A stretch of DNA of 64,000 nt from an uncultured Pseudomonadota bacterium (lineage in GTDB: Bacteria; Pseudomonadota; Gammaproteobacteria; Steroidobacterales; Steroidobacteraceae). The notes beneath the pieces are model-generated. The model searched no databases and was not told where the DNA came from. It worked only from the letters and a program-made list of their open reading frames with translations. Below, piece by piece: positions 41,001-50,290 of the stretch. Location: contig CAIVRI010000080.1 of assembly GCA_903908265.1 (NCBI GenBank), positions 117,569 through 181,568 of the forward strand. The letters run 5' to 3'. How positions within the stretch are numbered: the stretch's first letter is position 1; each line of letters opens with the position of its first letter. The position numbers and the translations under genes are program-made.

Positions 41001-42032
41001 CGAGCGCAAACGAAACACGCGACCATCGGCGGCATCCGGTGAGAAACGAAACTCAAACTCACCGCGCCGCCAGGGTTCTCGGCCCGCATCAATGGTGATG
41101 TCTGTGCCTTTGGCGCTCCACCCTCGGCCCTCCCGATCAACGGTGATGGTGCCGTTGAGTGCCGCAAACTTCGGCACCAAAGTGCCCTCAGGTGCAGGCC
41201 CGGCGACCTCGCTCAGCGCCAAGCGCGCAGCGAGGTGATTCACCAAAGAGCCTTGGCCGGAGACCGCAGCCGACAGATCGCCGTGCCCTGACAAGCGCTC
41301 CGTCCAGCGCGGCAGCAGCGCGGTCCAGCCAGCCAGAGAGGCTTTTTGTAAGGTCAGATGGCTGCTCCAGCGCAACTGTGCCGGCGCTGCCAAATCACCC
41401 TCCAAAGAAATGTCCGCACCCACGCGAGACGCCAAGGTCTCTGGCAGACGCACCTGCGCCGACAAACGCAATGCGGTTGGATCTCGCTCAAGATCCATGG
41501 CCACATGATCGACCTTCCACGGCGTTTCTTCGGTGCGCAGATCGCGGACGGTCACCGTACTGTTCTCTATACGCACATGACCGATAGGCACCTGGTCCAG
41601 CGGAATGTGGGTGTCGTCATCCGACATCGGCCCGCCGCGCAACTCAATGCCATTCGGAGTGAGAAATAGGTAAAGACGCGCACCATCGAGTACGACTCTT
41701 CCCGACATCAGACGTAACGTGCGCAACGCGCGCCAAAAATCTATGCCGACACGACCAGAGTGTGCAGAAACGACCGCGTTGTGTTGCCCTTTCAGGGTGA
41801 TGCTGGCGTTCGTGAAGACCAGTTCAGGCCCATACAGACCGAGTCGCGCGGTCAGCGTGTCATAGGAAAAACGCAGGCCCGTCAGTGCCTCGACGCGCGC
41901 CACCAACTGCGGCGCAAGCTCGGGCGACCGGGCCAGCCACAGATCCAAACCGACCACGGCAGCACCCAGCAGCAGGATGAGCACCGCTAGCCCGATCGAA
42001 AACCATTTGGCGATCTGTCTCTTCCGGGACAT
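38007..42032 (-). CDS. yhdP: YhdP family (AsmA/DUF3971-like) large envelope protein
   Basis: 1341 aa, N-terminal TM anchor; C-terminal LGVSPGAGRVLGLLSIAALPRRLTLDFSDLTDKGFAFDHIRGDFAFNGGNAYTQNLILKGPAAEIGIVGRTGL; between tldD/nit and rng. Confidence 0.9.
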   Translation of the reverse strand: MSRKRQIAKWFSIGLAVLILLLGAAVVGLDLWLARSPELAPQLVARVEALTGLRFSYDTLTARLGLYGPELVFTNASITLKGQHNAVVSAHSGRVGIDFWRALRTLRLMSGRVVLDGARLYLFLTPNGIELRGGPMSDDDTHIPLDQVPIGHVRIENSTVTVRDLRTEETPWKVDHVAMDLERDPTALRLSAQVRLPETLASRVGADISLEGDLAAPAQLRWSSHLTLQKASLAGWTALLPRWTERLSGHGDLSAAVSGQGSLVNHLAARLALSEVAGPAPEGTLVPKFAALNGTITVDREGRGWSAKGTDITIDAGREPWRRGEFEFRFSPDAADGRVFRLRSPSVHLDALGALASLLPEGRMRDIGLALSPRGQLNSVDLAVTHDLARGWRIDGGARLRDIGIGAFEAIPGMTGLSGSIAGAGDHATGELHSSAFTLDLARAMRAPVPLEHLQSNFAVAWKPDGWRFALTEVSLASLGAHAEGHVRLFLPTDPQTPSNVDLDFRFGGIHAVNAPVYLPSKKIPPLTMDWLDHAFLAGVVPDGRAELSGDLTRFPFREGGGLFRIAYTYEHLRLRFHPEFGELEDLSGNVEFKNSGFTAHAREGHVHGMTIREGVAAMQDFKEAELTADAKLDGDVRDALAYLQASMVGPKLGPIFMQLGGKGPMSGDLKLVLPLRHFADRLVAVEARLEHAQIKVPGLDEPARDVTGSVLIHNRDVTVPKLTATVLGGPAKFHAKTVGSRGPERTLTVIGEGKVLGEQVQSALGIDHGEWIGGATDWTLSARFPRLEWQPPPDPLPADAAPDRTVIPHEVETRWGTGVVQLQSTLAGLSSAFPVPLYKAVDAQRLLHLEVAIDFPVSRDQAVPPGMKLEAVRPLGVTLHSELGRDGAVFEWRADADDALRLLRGSVHFGPGAPLLREGPGVWLDGRLPDYDLSAWLRVRLRQQASSAIADILSGSTLVVDHFTIFGFRFPDVSLALGAHDGAWRVAVEGPAARGLITVPYELRGEAPLIFDMDRLLLGEHADGEPTAEVEETDPTQLPPILIKVRNLEVQKRRFGSLDAVLSRGPDGLVLDHAALHGNSFEATAKGSWIKTQSGQSSTLNFVFDSTDFQDTLNAWGFQQTLTGKRAHATGALGWPGSLDIGLFARATGNVKLEVEQGQVLGVSPGAGRVLGLLSIAALPRRLTLDFSDLTDKGFAFDHIRGDFAFNGGNAYTQNLILKGPAAEIGIVGRTGLLARDYDQTAKITGHVSGPLAAAGVLAAGPAIGAALLLFSSVFKEPLGGMARGYYRITGGWDKPIIERIGATAARDVTGKAPVADAAPEATDAPPLATDVVAPTEPRD

Positions 42033-42039
42033 ACAGGAC

Positions 42040-43506
42040 CTAGAGAAGAACCACGTCGTACTGATCTTCAGAATAAAGGGCCTCGGTCTGCAGCCGGATC
42101 GGCTTACCCACTAGCACCTCCAACTCACCCAATGCCGCAGATTCTTCGTCCAGTAGCAACTCGATCACGTCTTGATGCGCAAGCACCATCAAACCCTGCA
42201 CCTCGAACTGCCTAGACTGCCGCAGCGTTTCTCTGAAGATTTCATACACGACGGTCTCTGCGGTCTTTACAAAGCGACGTCCCGCACAGGTCGGGCAGGC
42301 CTGGCACAACAGGTGTTCGAGACTCTCGCGCGTGCGTTTGCGCGTCATCTCGACCAGACCGAGTGGCGACACGGACGAAATCTGCGTGCGCGAATGATCC
42401 GTCGCAAGGCTTTTTTCCAGCGCCTGCAAGACTTGGCGACGGTGATCTTCATCAGTCATGTCGATAAAGTCGATGATGATGATACCGCCCAGGTTCCTCA
42501 GCCGTAATTGCCGAGCGATTGCCACAGCGGCCTCGAGATTGGTCCGGAAGATCGTATCCTCCAGATTGCGATTGCCGACAAAAGCGCCGGTATTGACGTC
42601 AATCGTGGTCATCGCCTCGGTCTGATCGATGACCAGAGAGCCGCCAGATTTCAGAGGCACCTTGCGATCCAGCGCCTTCTGTATCTCGTCCTCGACACCG
42701 TACAGATCGAGGATCGGTCGGTTGCCGCGATACAGTTCGATCTTCTCCATGCTCTCTGGCATGAATACACGCGCAAATTCGAGCATGCGCGCATGGGCTG
42801 AGGGCGCATCGACTTGCACCCGTTCAACGCCACGACCCAACAGATCGCGCAACATACGCACGTCTAGCGGCAGGTCCTCGTGCACGAGCCCACCGGACGG
42901 AGCGCGAAAACCGGTTTCTGAACAGACCTGCCATAGACGTCGCAAGAACAGCATATCGGCACGCAGAGCATCCGGATCAATCCCCTCGGCCACCGTGCGC
43001 ACGATATAACCGCCGGGATGCTCGGTGGCCAAGCCCTCGAGCGCACTGCGCAAACGCGTCCGTTCCGTTTCGTCCTCAATCCGCGCCGAGACACCCACGC
43101 CTTGGCCTTGCGGCATATAGACCAGAAAACGTGAAGGCAAGGTAATGAAAGTAGTGAGTCGCGCGCCTTTGGTACCGAGGGGGTCTTTCAGCACTTGCAC
43201 CAAGAGCTCATCACCCTCCGTCACAGCGGCACGGATATCATCAGCCGGCGGCGTCTCGAACACAGCGCCTACATCATCCCGACGGGCAATATCAGAGACG
43301 TGCAAAAACGCCGTGCGCTCCAAGCCCACATCGATAAACGCCGCCTGCATACCCGGCAACACGCGTGAAACACGGCCTTTGTAAATGTTGCCGGTAATCC
43401 CACGACGATTGGCGCGCTCGATATAAACTTCTTGCAGTACGCCGTTTTCGAGAAAAGCCGCTCGGCTCTCACGAGGCGTTACATTGACGAGTATTTCCGC
43501 TGTCAC
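42040..43506 (-). CDS. rng: Ribonuclease G
   Basis: EILVNVTPRESRAAFLENGVLQEVYIERANRRGITGNIYKGRVSRVLPGMQAAFIDVG, EAMTTIDVNTGAFVG, IIIIDFIDM. GTG start at 43506 overlapping the maf stop. Confidence 0.93.
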   Translation of the reverse strand: MTAEILVNVTPRESRAAFLENGVLQEVYIERANRRGITGNIYKGRVSRVLPGMQAAFIDVGLERTAFLHVSDIARRDDVGAVFETPPADDIRAAVTEGDELLVQVLKDPLGTKGARLTTFITLPSRFLVYMPQGQGVGVSARIEDETERTRLRSALEGLATEHPGGYIVRTVAEGIDPDALRADMLFLRRLWQVCSETGFRAPSGGLVHEDLPLDVRMLRDLLGRGVERVQVDAPSAHARMLEFARVFMPESMEKIELYRGNRPILDLYGVEDEIQKALDRKVPLKSGGSLVIDQTEAMTTIDVNTGAFVGNRNLEDTIFRTNLEAAVAIARQLRLRNLGGIIIIDFIDMTDEDHRRQVLQALEKSLATDHSRTQISSVSPLGLVEMTRKRTRESLEHLLCQACPTCAGRRFVKTAETVVYEIFRETLRQSRQFEVQGLMVLAHQDVIELLLDEESAALGELEVLVGKPIRLQTEALYSEDQYDVVLL

Positions 43507-44108
43507 GCATCTGCTCCCATCTGCCACATCGGCACACCGGCGGCTCTGAGTAGATCGGCCGTCTGTGCGAGCGGCAAACCCATCACACCAGAATAACTGC
43601 CTTCGAGGCGCGTAATGAATGCCGCCGCAAGGCCCTGCACGGCGTAACCACCGGCCTTGCCCAACGGTTCCCCCGTACACCAGTAGCGCAACTGCTCGGC
43701 CGCCTCTAGGGGCCGGAACGTCACGAGCGTCTCCGACAAGGCCGCCGATCGCCCCGCACGGGTTTGCAGCGCGACCGCTGTCAGGACCCGGTGGGTTCGG
43801 CCCGAAAGCGCGCCGAGCATGGCCAGTCCCTCGCTTTGATCCCGGGGTTTGCCAAAGAGTTCCGCGTCCAACACAACCACCGTATCCGCGGCCAGGACGG
43901 GCAGCCCGGCTGAGCGTTCCCAAGCCACGGCGGCTTTGGCGGCGGTCACCCGCGTCACGTAGGTCACCGGGTCTTCGCCACCCTGCCGCGCCTCGTCGAT
44001 ATCGGCAGGCCGGACCACGTGCGGCACGCCGATCTGACCGAGCAATTCGGCACGGCGGGGCGAGGCAGAGGCCAAAACGAGGACAGGCGTCATAGGGGGG
44101 TCAAACAC
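43503..44108 (-). CDS. maf: Maf-family nucleoside triphosphate pyrophosphatase
   Basis: VLVLASASPRRAELLGQIG, VLAADTVVVLDAELFGKP, Y(S)GVMGLPL; start possibly the second Met (MTPVLV). Confidence 0.93.
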   Translation of the reverse strand: MFDPPMTPVLVLASASPRRAELLGQIGVPHVVRPADIDEARQGGEDPVTYVTRVTAAKAAVAWERSAGLPVLAADTVVVLDAELFGKPRDQSEGLAMLGALSGRTHRVLTAVALQTRAGRSAALSETLVTFRPLEAAEQLRYWCTGEPLGKAGGYAVQGLAAAFITRLEGSYSGVMGLPLAQTADLLRAAGVPMWQMGADA

Positions 44109-44189
44109 GGCGGCGGTAGAACCTGCAGCATAACGTGCCGCCCCGCACCCCGCCGAGTTGAGATCCGGTCACCAGACGGCGACACCCGC

Positions 44190-44660
44190 TCATTCGCGGT
44201 GATACGGGTGCCCTTTGAGCAGGCTGATCGCCCGGTACAACTGTTCCGCCAACAGGATCCGCACGATCCCGTGGGGAAAGGTCAGTGCCGACAGGGAGAG
44301 CCGCTCATCGGCACGCGCCAAGACCGGCGCCGCCAGGCCATCCGGCCCACCGATCAGAAACACCACATCCCGCCCATCGCGCTGGCGGGTGGCCCACCAA
44401 CGCGACAACGCCGGGGTATCAATGGCTCGACCAGTGACGTCCAACGCCACGACCCACGCGCCCTTCGGGATCGCCGCGAGCATCCGCTCGCCTTCCTTCT
44501 GCATCGCGCGTTCCTGCGACCCCTGCGCGGTGCCACGGGTGACCGCCACCTCCACCAGTTCGATGGGCGCCTCGGCCGTCAGACGCCGCGCATACTCCTG
44601 GTAACCCGCTTCGATCCAAGCGGGCAGCCGCGTGCCCGCTGCGACGAGCTTGAGCCGCAT
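44190..44660 (-). CDS. rlmH: 23S rRNA (pseudouridine1915-N3)-methyltransferase RlmH
   Basis: MRLKLVAAGTRLPAWIEAGYQEYARRL, VVALDVTGRAIDTPALSRWW, DVVFLIGGPDGLA, HGIVRILLAEQLYRA; start 44660. Confidence 0.93.
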   Translation of the reverse strand: MRLKLVAAGTRLPAWIEAGYQEYARRLTAEAPIELVEVAVTRGTAQGSQERAMQKEGERMLAAIPKGAWVVALDVTGRAIDTPALSRWWATRQRDGRDVVFLIGGPDGLAAPVLARADERLSLSALTFPHGIVRILLAEQLYRAISLLKGHPYHRE

Positions 44661-44664
44661 TGGC

Positions 44665-45228
44665 TCAGGACGCCGAGTCGCGCTCCGACGAGCGGACGTC
44701 CCAGAGCTTTTCAAGGGCGTAGAACTCGCGAACCCGCGGCAGCATCACGTGCACGATCACGTCGCCGAGATCGACGAGAACCCACTCGCCTTCGCGCTCG
44801 CCCTCCACGCCCAAGGTGCGGTAACCCGCCGCACGGGCGCGTTCTTGCACCCGAGTAGCCAAGGATTTCACGTGGCGATCGGAGGTGCCGGAGGCCACCA
44901 CGATCGTATCGGCGATGTCGGTCACACCGCGCACATCGAGCACGGTGATGTGTTGACCCTTCATTTCGTCCAGCGCGAGCGCCGCCAACTGACCGAGGCC
45001 GGGCTTCACGGGCGCCTTCGCCGCTGCGGCCTTGCGCGGTGCGCTGGTCTTTTTAACGACCGGCTTCGCCGCGGCCTTTTTAGGAGCCGGCGCAGCCGAT
45101 TTGCGCACCGCCTTTTTGGCAGCAGGGCGGGTCGCCGTCTTGCTGGACGTCTTGGTGGGCGCACGGGTCACAAACTTGGTTGCAGCCTTGGTTACGGCCT
45201 TTTTCTTAGCAGATTTAACAGCAGTCAT
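44665..45228 (-). CDS. rsfS: Ribosome silencing factor RsfS with Lys/Ala-rich N-terminal extension
   Basis: C-terminal RsfS domain ALDEMKGQHITVLDVRGVTDIADTIVVASGTSDRHVKSLATRVQERA..GEREGEWVLVDLGDVIVHVM; first ~75 aa are K/A/P/T rich. Confidence 0.92.
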   Translation of the reverse strand: MTAVKSAKKKAVTKAATKFVTRAPTKTSSKTATRPAAKKAVRKSAAPAPKKAAAKPVVKKTSAPRKAAAAKAPVKPGLGQLAALALDEMKGQHITVLDVRGVTDIADTIVVASGTSDRHVKSLATRVQERARAAGYRTLGVEGEREGEWVLVDLGDVIVHVMLPRVREFYALEKLWDVRSSERDSAS

Positions 45229-45929
45229 CCTCTTCCCAGTTCCTTCCGGGCATAACAGCCCGTTTCCAAAATGATACGCCGTACGCCCTCAGGCATGAGG
45301 TAGCGTGGATCTCGCCCGGCGCCAATCAGCGCGCGAACATCGGTAGAAGAAATCTCCAGTTGCGTCACGGCATGAATATAGATCCGGCCAGCCCTTTGTT
45401 CGTGCAGTTCACGGACAGTGCCCGTGCCATGGTCGACCAACAATTCGCCTAGTGGCCCCAGGGTCGGCGCATTCCAACCGGGCCGATGCGCGACCACGAG
45501 ATGACCTAAGTGCAGCAACTCGCGCCAACGGTGCCACTGCGGCAAGCCGAGGAAGGCATCCATGCCGATGATCAGGCACAGCGGGCGTTCGGGAAACTCC
45601 GCCCGCAATTCGGCCAGCGTCTCGATCGAATAGGACGGGCTGGTCTTGCGGATCTCACGATCATCTACGGTGAAACCTGGCTGACCGATCACCGCGGCCC
45701 GCACCATGGCCAGGCGCTGCTCGTTATCGGCGATCGTGCCGGCCCGATGCGGCGGGCTGCCCGCCGGCATGAAACGGATCTCCGGCAGGCGCAGGATCTC
45801 TAAGAGCTCATACGCAGTGCGCAGATGGCCGTAGTGGATCGGATCGAAGGTGCCGCCAAAGATACCCATTGGCCCAGACGGCGCATTCCCATTCGCAATG
45901 CTGGTGGCAGACGAAGTCGACATCGTCAT
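45225..45929 (-). CDS. nadD: Nicotinate-nucleotide adenylyltransferase
   Basis: MGIFGGTFDPIHYGHLRTAYELLEIL, PSYSIETLAELRAEFPERPLCLIIGMDAFLGLPQWHRWREL; start at 45929 or 45923. Confidence 0.93.
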   Translation of the reverse strand: MTMSTSSATSIANGNAPSGPMGIFGGTFDPIHYGHLRTAYELLEILRLPEIRFMPAGSPPHRAGTIADNEQRLAMVRAAVIGQPGFTVDDREIRKTSPSYSIETLAELRAEFPERPLCLIIGMDAFLGLPQWHRWRELLHLGHLVVAHRPGWNAPTLGPLGELLVDHGTGTVRELHEQRAGRIYIHAVTQLEISSTDVRALIGAGRDPRYLMPEGVRRIILETGCYARKELGRG

Positions 45930-46939
45930 CAGCCTGACCGATTTCGCGGCGCTATGCAAAATTCCGTGGCAATGCGGGTCACTTCACCCCAAGCCTCACC
46001 TTTTCCGGCCCCTTTGGTCAGCCCATCCGCCCGTGCTGCCGCCGTGAGCAATTCCAGCGCCAAAGCCCGCGGCACCCGCTGCGCCGCTCGGGCCAGCAAC
46101 CCGGTCCGACGCCGGCCGCCGCGACGCAAACGCAACGGTCCCTGGTAATTGGGACTGCCGGTCCACTGCAGGACGGAGCGGATCTCCTCGGCAATGCACC
46201 ACAACACCAGGGGCAGGCCCTCGCCGTCGGCGGCCAATCCATCGAGAATTCGTACCGTGCGGGCCGTATCCCCGGCCAACAGCGCTTCGCTGAGCTGAAA
46301 CACATGGTAACGGGCGCTATTGGCCACTGAATCGGCCACAACCTCGGCGGAAATGGGTCCCGGACCGGCCAGCAGACGCAGCAACTCCATCTCCTGATGG
46401 GCCGCGACCAAGTTGCCCTCGCAACGCTCCGCCAACAGTTGCACGGCATCCGCTTGCGGCTCGAGGCCAATCCGCCGCATCCGACCCTCCAGCCAACCGG
46501 GCAGTTGCTCTGGCATCAGCTGATCGGCATCCAGGCAATGTCCCCGTTGTTCGAACGCTTTGACCCACGCATTGGAACGGTCGTTGAATTCGATCTTGTC
46601 GGTAATCACCAGTAGCAACACGTCCGGCGAGGGGTCCTCCAGCGCAGCCACCAGGGCCCGCGCGCCTTCGATGCCCGGCTTGGGGCTCAGCAGCCGCAGT
46701 TCGACGATCCGCCGCTCCGCAAATAGCGACAGCGCACGCAAGGAGGCATGTAGTTCTGCCCAGTCAAAGCTCCGCTCAACGAAGTGGACCTCCCGGCCGG
46801 TGTAACCGGCCGCCCGCGCCCGCGTCCGGATCGCATCACAAGCCTCGCCAACCAGCAGTGGCTCGTCGCCTGCCACCAGCCAAGCCGCGACAGGAGGGCC
46901 TTCGAGTGTGCGCGCCAACGTTTCCGGGACCAGGCGCAT
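45929..46939 (-). CDS. holA: DNA polymerase III subunit delta
   Basis: WLVAGDEPLLVGEACDAIRTRARAAGYTGREVHFVERSFDWAEL; HolA-type length and lptE/nadD neighbourhood. Confidence 0.9.
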   Translation of the reverse strand: MRLVPETLARTLEGPPVAAWLVAGDEPLLVGEACDAIRTRARAAGYTGREVHFVERSFDWAELHASLRALSLFAERRIVELRLLSPKPGIEGARALVAALEDPSPDVLLLVITDKIEFNDRSNAWVKAFEQRGHCLDADQLMPEQLPGWLEGRMRRIGLEPQADAVQLLAERCEGNLVAAHQEMELLRLLAGPGPISAEVVADSVANSARYHVFQLSEALLAGDTARTVRILDGLAADGEGLPLVLWCIAEEIRSVLQWTGSPNYQGPLRLRRGGRRRTGLLARAAQRVPRALALELLTAAARADGLTKGAGKGEAWGEVTRIATEFCIAPRNRSG

Positions 46940-48531
46940 CAGTGAGCCGAATTGGTCCGAATAAACGCGCCGGTGCTCTGCGAGAGCGCTGCCAACGACG
47001 GCTCGTTCAGATACACCATGTGACCGGCCTGATAGAAGCGCATCGAAATATTGGCGGCCAGCGTGTCTGGGATGGGCAAATGGTTCAGTTCGTATACGGC
47101 ACTGAAATATGGCGTCGCCAAATCGTAATAGCCGCCGTGCATGAGCACCTTCAGATTAGGATTCAGCTTCATGGCAGCCGCCAGATCGGGCAATACATTC
47201 GGCGCCTGCGCTTGTTTTTCCTGCGTGCCCGGTGGGGCATGCAAAGCGTCCCACGAAGGCAAACCGCCCATGTACTTGTAACTACGCCCCTCACCAAAAT
47301 GCAGATCGCGACGCACGTAATCGTTGAACAACGCCACGTAAGGCGGTGCGATCGAGGCAATCATCGGATCGTAACTGGCCTCACGCCCAACCGGGTCCAT
47401 GGCCGGGCCGGTGTAGCGTGTATCGACTCGACCGGCGATGTTGTCCCCGAGCAGCTGCTGCGTGAACATCCCCACGTTGAGGCGTAAATTCGCCTTCTCA
47501 AGATACTCCGGCGCTATACCCGTGTAGTCATGCAATTTCGCGACCAGCGCACGGCGGCGCGCAGCCGACAAGGTCCGACCAGCGACCAACGCCGGCAGAT
47601 ACTCCTCCAGCGCAAAACGCTCGACTTCAGCCAAGAACGGCTCTAGCGCCTCCGGACGATTAGCCAGCTTGTGGTGATACCACGCCGTCGCCGCAAAGGT
47701 TGGCAACGCCAGCGCATAGGGCTGTTCTGTGCCAGGATTCATCTCCGGGTTATCGGAGTTGTTGTCATACGAAAGGATCTGCGAGAGCAACACCACGCCA
47801 TTCAGTTCAACCGCCCGTGCGGTCAGCATGTGTGCCAACACCGCGGAGCGGGTGGTCCCGTAGCTTTCACCGAACAAGAACTTCGGTGAATTCCAACGAC
47901 CGTGCGTCGACAAGAACTTCATAATGAATTGCGTGAAGGCACGGGCATCCTCGTCCACACCGAGGAACGCTTTTTCTTTGTCCGCACCGCGCAGGTAACC
48001 AAAGCCGGTGGCCGGCGCATCAATGAACACCAGATCCGAGTCGGTCAGCAGCGTGTAGGCATTGTCGACTAGGCGATAAGGCGCCGCCGCGCCATGCGCG
48101 GCGTCGGCGGCCACCGCCCGCTTCGGCCCAAAGGCGCCCATGTGCAGCCAAATCGTGGCCGAGCCCGGGCCACCGTTGTAAATGAAGGTGATCGGTCGCC
48201 GCGCATCGGCTTCCTTGCCGAGGAAATAGCCGACATAGGACATCGCTGCGGTCGGCGCGACGGGGGGCGCCTTTTCGCCGGCCGGGACCGGATCGGCCTC
48301 CATCGGATCCTTGACCGCAACCACCAGCAAGCCCGCCTCCGCCTGATAACCCAGCGTCCGGCCCCCCACCGTGATCGTGCCCGAGGACTTAGCAACCTCA
48401 TCCGCCGAGACCGTCACCGCGGTATTGGCCACAGCCGCCAGGGTCGCATTATCGGCCGCAGCAACCGAGACCACCGCCATCAGGACCAAGACAAACAAGG
48501 GGGGCAGTCGACGCATGATGCGAAACCTCAA
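46939..48531 (-). CDS. S10 family serine carboxypeptidase-like protein
   Basis: PITFIYNGGPGSATIWLHMGAFGPK, DAPATGFGYL, KFLFGESYGTTRSAVLAHML (GESYG), C-terminal QAGHMVYL. Confidence 0.9.
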   Translation of the reverse strand: MRFRIMRRLPPLFVLVLMAVVSVAAADNATLAAVANTAVTVSADEVAKSSGTITVGGRTLGYQAEAGLLVVAVKDPMEADPVPAGEKAPPVAPTAAMSYVGYFLGKEADARRPITFIYNGGPGSATIWLHMGAFGPKRAVAADAAHGAAAPYRLVDNAYTLLTDSDLVFIDAPATGFGYLRGADKEKAFLGVDEDARAFTQFIMKFLSTHGRWNSPKFLFGESYGTTRSAVLAHMLTARAVELNGVVLLSQILSYDNNSDNPEMNPGTEQPYALALPTFAATAWYHHKLANRPEALEPFLAEVERFALEEYLPALVAGRTLSAARRRALVAKLHDYTGIAPEYLEKANLRLNVGMFTQQLLGDNIAGRVDTRYTGPAMDPVGREASYDPMIASIAPPYVALFNDYVRRDLHFGEGRSYKYMGGLPSWDALHAPPGTQEKQAQAPNVLPDLAAAMKLNPNLKVLMHGGYYDLATPYFSAVYELNHLPIPDTLAANISMRFYQAGHMVYLNEPSLAALSQSTGAFIRTNSAH

Positions 48532-48587
48532 GGTCAGCAGGAATGGGGCAGTCTCACACCGTCACGGGGGTACGGCAAGCCGCTTGG

Positions 48588-49421
48588 TCAGGGATGCGCG
48601 ACCCGCAAAGCGGCGAGTCGCTCGCACAACAGTTGGGTCCCCTGCAGCAGGCGAGGCCCCATCCGGTTCACCAGATCAGGGTCGAGCGCAATGACCGCAC
48701 CCGTTCGCAACGCCACCGGCGGCACACGGGCGTTCCAACGCCGCAGCCAATCGGCATTTTCCGCCACCGTACCCGTCAGCACGAGAACGTCCGGGTGACG
48801 GGCCAACACCGCTTCTTCGTCCACCGCCACCGCACTCAGTGTTTGCTCTGCAAAAATATTATCGGCGCCACAAACCTGCAGCATCTCGGTCGCCACGTGA
48901 TGCCCACCCAAAGTGAACAGCGGCGCGCTCCACACCTGCCAGAAGACGCGCAAGTGGCGTGCGCCGCTGTAGCGATTGCGTAACGCGGCCAGTTCCCTGC
49001 GCCATCGCGCCGCTTCTGCATCCGCGATCGGGGCGGTGCCAAACAAGCGCCCGAGGCGCTCCAAAGACGCAGGCACGTCCTCCAGTGCATGCTGTTCCAG
49101 CGCCAGGGAAGACACGTGCAACCGTGTAATCAGCGCGTGTTCGGACGCCGGCTGTCCATCACCCCACTCGAGCACCAGATCCGGTTGCAGAGCGAGCAAC
49201 CGTTCGGCATCGATATGCTGCACGTCGCCGATACGTGGAATGCGCCGCGCAGCGGCAGGGTAATCGCTGGTATCCAGCGTCCCGACGATGCGATCTCCCG
49301 CACCGGCCGCAAACACCAGTTCGGTCAGGTGCGGCGCTAAGGTCACGATGCGCTGCGGCGCCACGGTCGCCGCTCTCGCTAGCAACGGCAGCAGCACTAA
49401 CAGGCACAGCGTGCGTCTCAC
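48588..49421 (-). CDS. BtuF-like helical-backbone metal/cobalamin-binding protein
   Basis: Signal peptide; RIVTLAPHLTELVFAAGAGDRIVGTLDTSDYPAAARRIPRIGDVQHIDAERLLALQPDLVLEW. Confidence 0.85.
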   Translation of the reverse strand: MRRTLCLLVLLPLLARAATVAPQRIVTLAPHLTELVFAAGAGDRIVGTLDTSDYPAAARRIPRIGDVQHIDAERLLALQPDLVLEWGDGQPASEHALITRLHVSSLALEQHALEDVPASLERLGRLFGTAPIADAEAARWRRELAALRNRYSGARHLRVFWQVWSAPLFTLGGHHVATEMLQVCGADNIFAEQTLSAVAVDEEAVLARHPDVLVLTGTVAENADWLRRWNARVPPVALRTGAVIALDPDLVNRMGPRLLQGTQLLCERLAALRVAHP

Positions 49422-50290
49422 GGCAGTGTGCGCACGAATTGCGCGACCCGATCCAGCATCGCGTCACCGTGCCGATAGGGCCTGGCCAAACGCCGCAAGA
49501 CCGTCGAGTGATCGTCCTGGTCAAGCAGCAGGGTTTCCACCGGCACGCCCGCCGCGCGCAGCCGTTCGGCGAGCGCCGTGGCATTACGCGGAGCCACCGT
49601 AGTGTCTGCCAGCCCTTGCACTAACAAGGCCGGCGCACTGGCCGCAGAGACAAAATTCACTGGCTGCGAGGCCGCATACAGAGCCGGCGGGCCGAAGTAG
49701 TCCTTTAGATACTCTTCCTTCAGCGGCAAGAAGTCGTACGGGCCGGCGAGGCCTACAAAGCCGCGCACCGGCTGCGCAGCACGCTTGGACATGCGCTGCG
49801 GATCGAGCGCAATCAGGGCGGCCAATTCTGCGCCGGCCGAATGGCCCATCAGCACCACATGATGACTATCACCGCCGAAACGCACCGCTTCACGCTCCGC
49901 ACAGGCCACAGCGTCGGCCACATCGTCCAATGATTCCGGCAGATGCGCCTCGGGGTACAGGCGATAGTTAATGACCGCCACCACGACACCCTGCTCGGCA
50001 AGCGCTGAACCCACGAAACGATAAAGATCCTTGGAACCGGAATTCCAACTACCCCCATGCACAAACACAACCACAGGCCGGGGTTGCGCGGCCGCGATCG
50101 CGGGACCATACAGATCCAGTCGCTGCCGCGGTAACGGGCCATAGACCACATCGTGATCAACACGCACAGCCCCATTGACGAGGTCGGCGCTGCTGGCCAG
50201 TCGCAACAATCCATTGCTGGTGCACGCCGGTAGCGTAGCGATGCAGAGCAATGCAACCACTGGCCTTAAACCAAACAATAATTTATTCAT
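49418..50290 (-). CDS. Alpha/beta hydrolase (carboxylesterase-like)
   Basis: RPVVVFVHGGSWNSGSKDLYRFVGSALAEQGVVVAVINYRLYPEA, VVLMGHSAGAELAALIALDP. Confidence 0.88.
   Translation of the reverse strand: MNKLLFGLRPVVALLCIATLPACTSNGLLRLASSADLVNGAVRVDHDVVYGPLPRQRLDLYGPAIAAAQPRPVVVFVHGGSWNSGSKDLYRFVGSALAEQGVVVAVINYRLYPEAHLPESLDDVADAVACAEREAVRFGGDSHHVVLMGHSAGAELAALIALDPQRMSKRAAQPVRGFVGLAGPYDFLPLKEEYLKDYFGPPALYAASQPVNFVSAASAPALLVQGLADTTVAPRNATALAERLRAAGVPVETLLLDQDDHSTVLRRLARPYRHGDAMLDRVAQFVRTLP

Noticed and set aside
43507-43923. N-terminal extension of the rng ORF
   Set aside because: Overlaps maf in another frame; the conserved RNase G start is the GTG at 43506.
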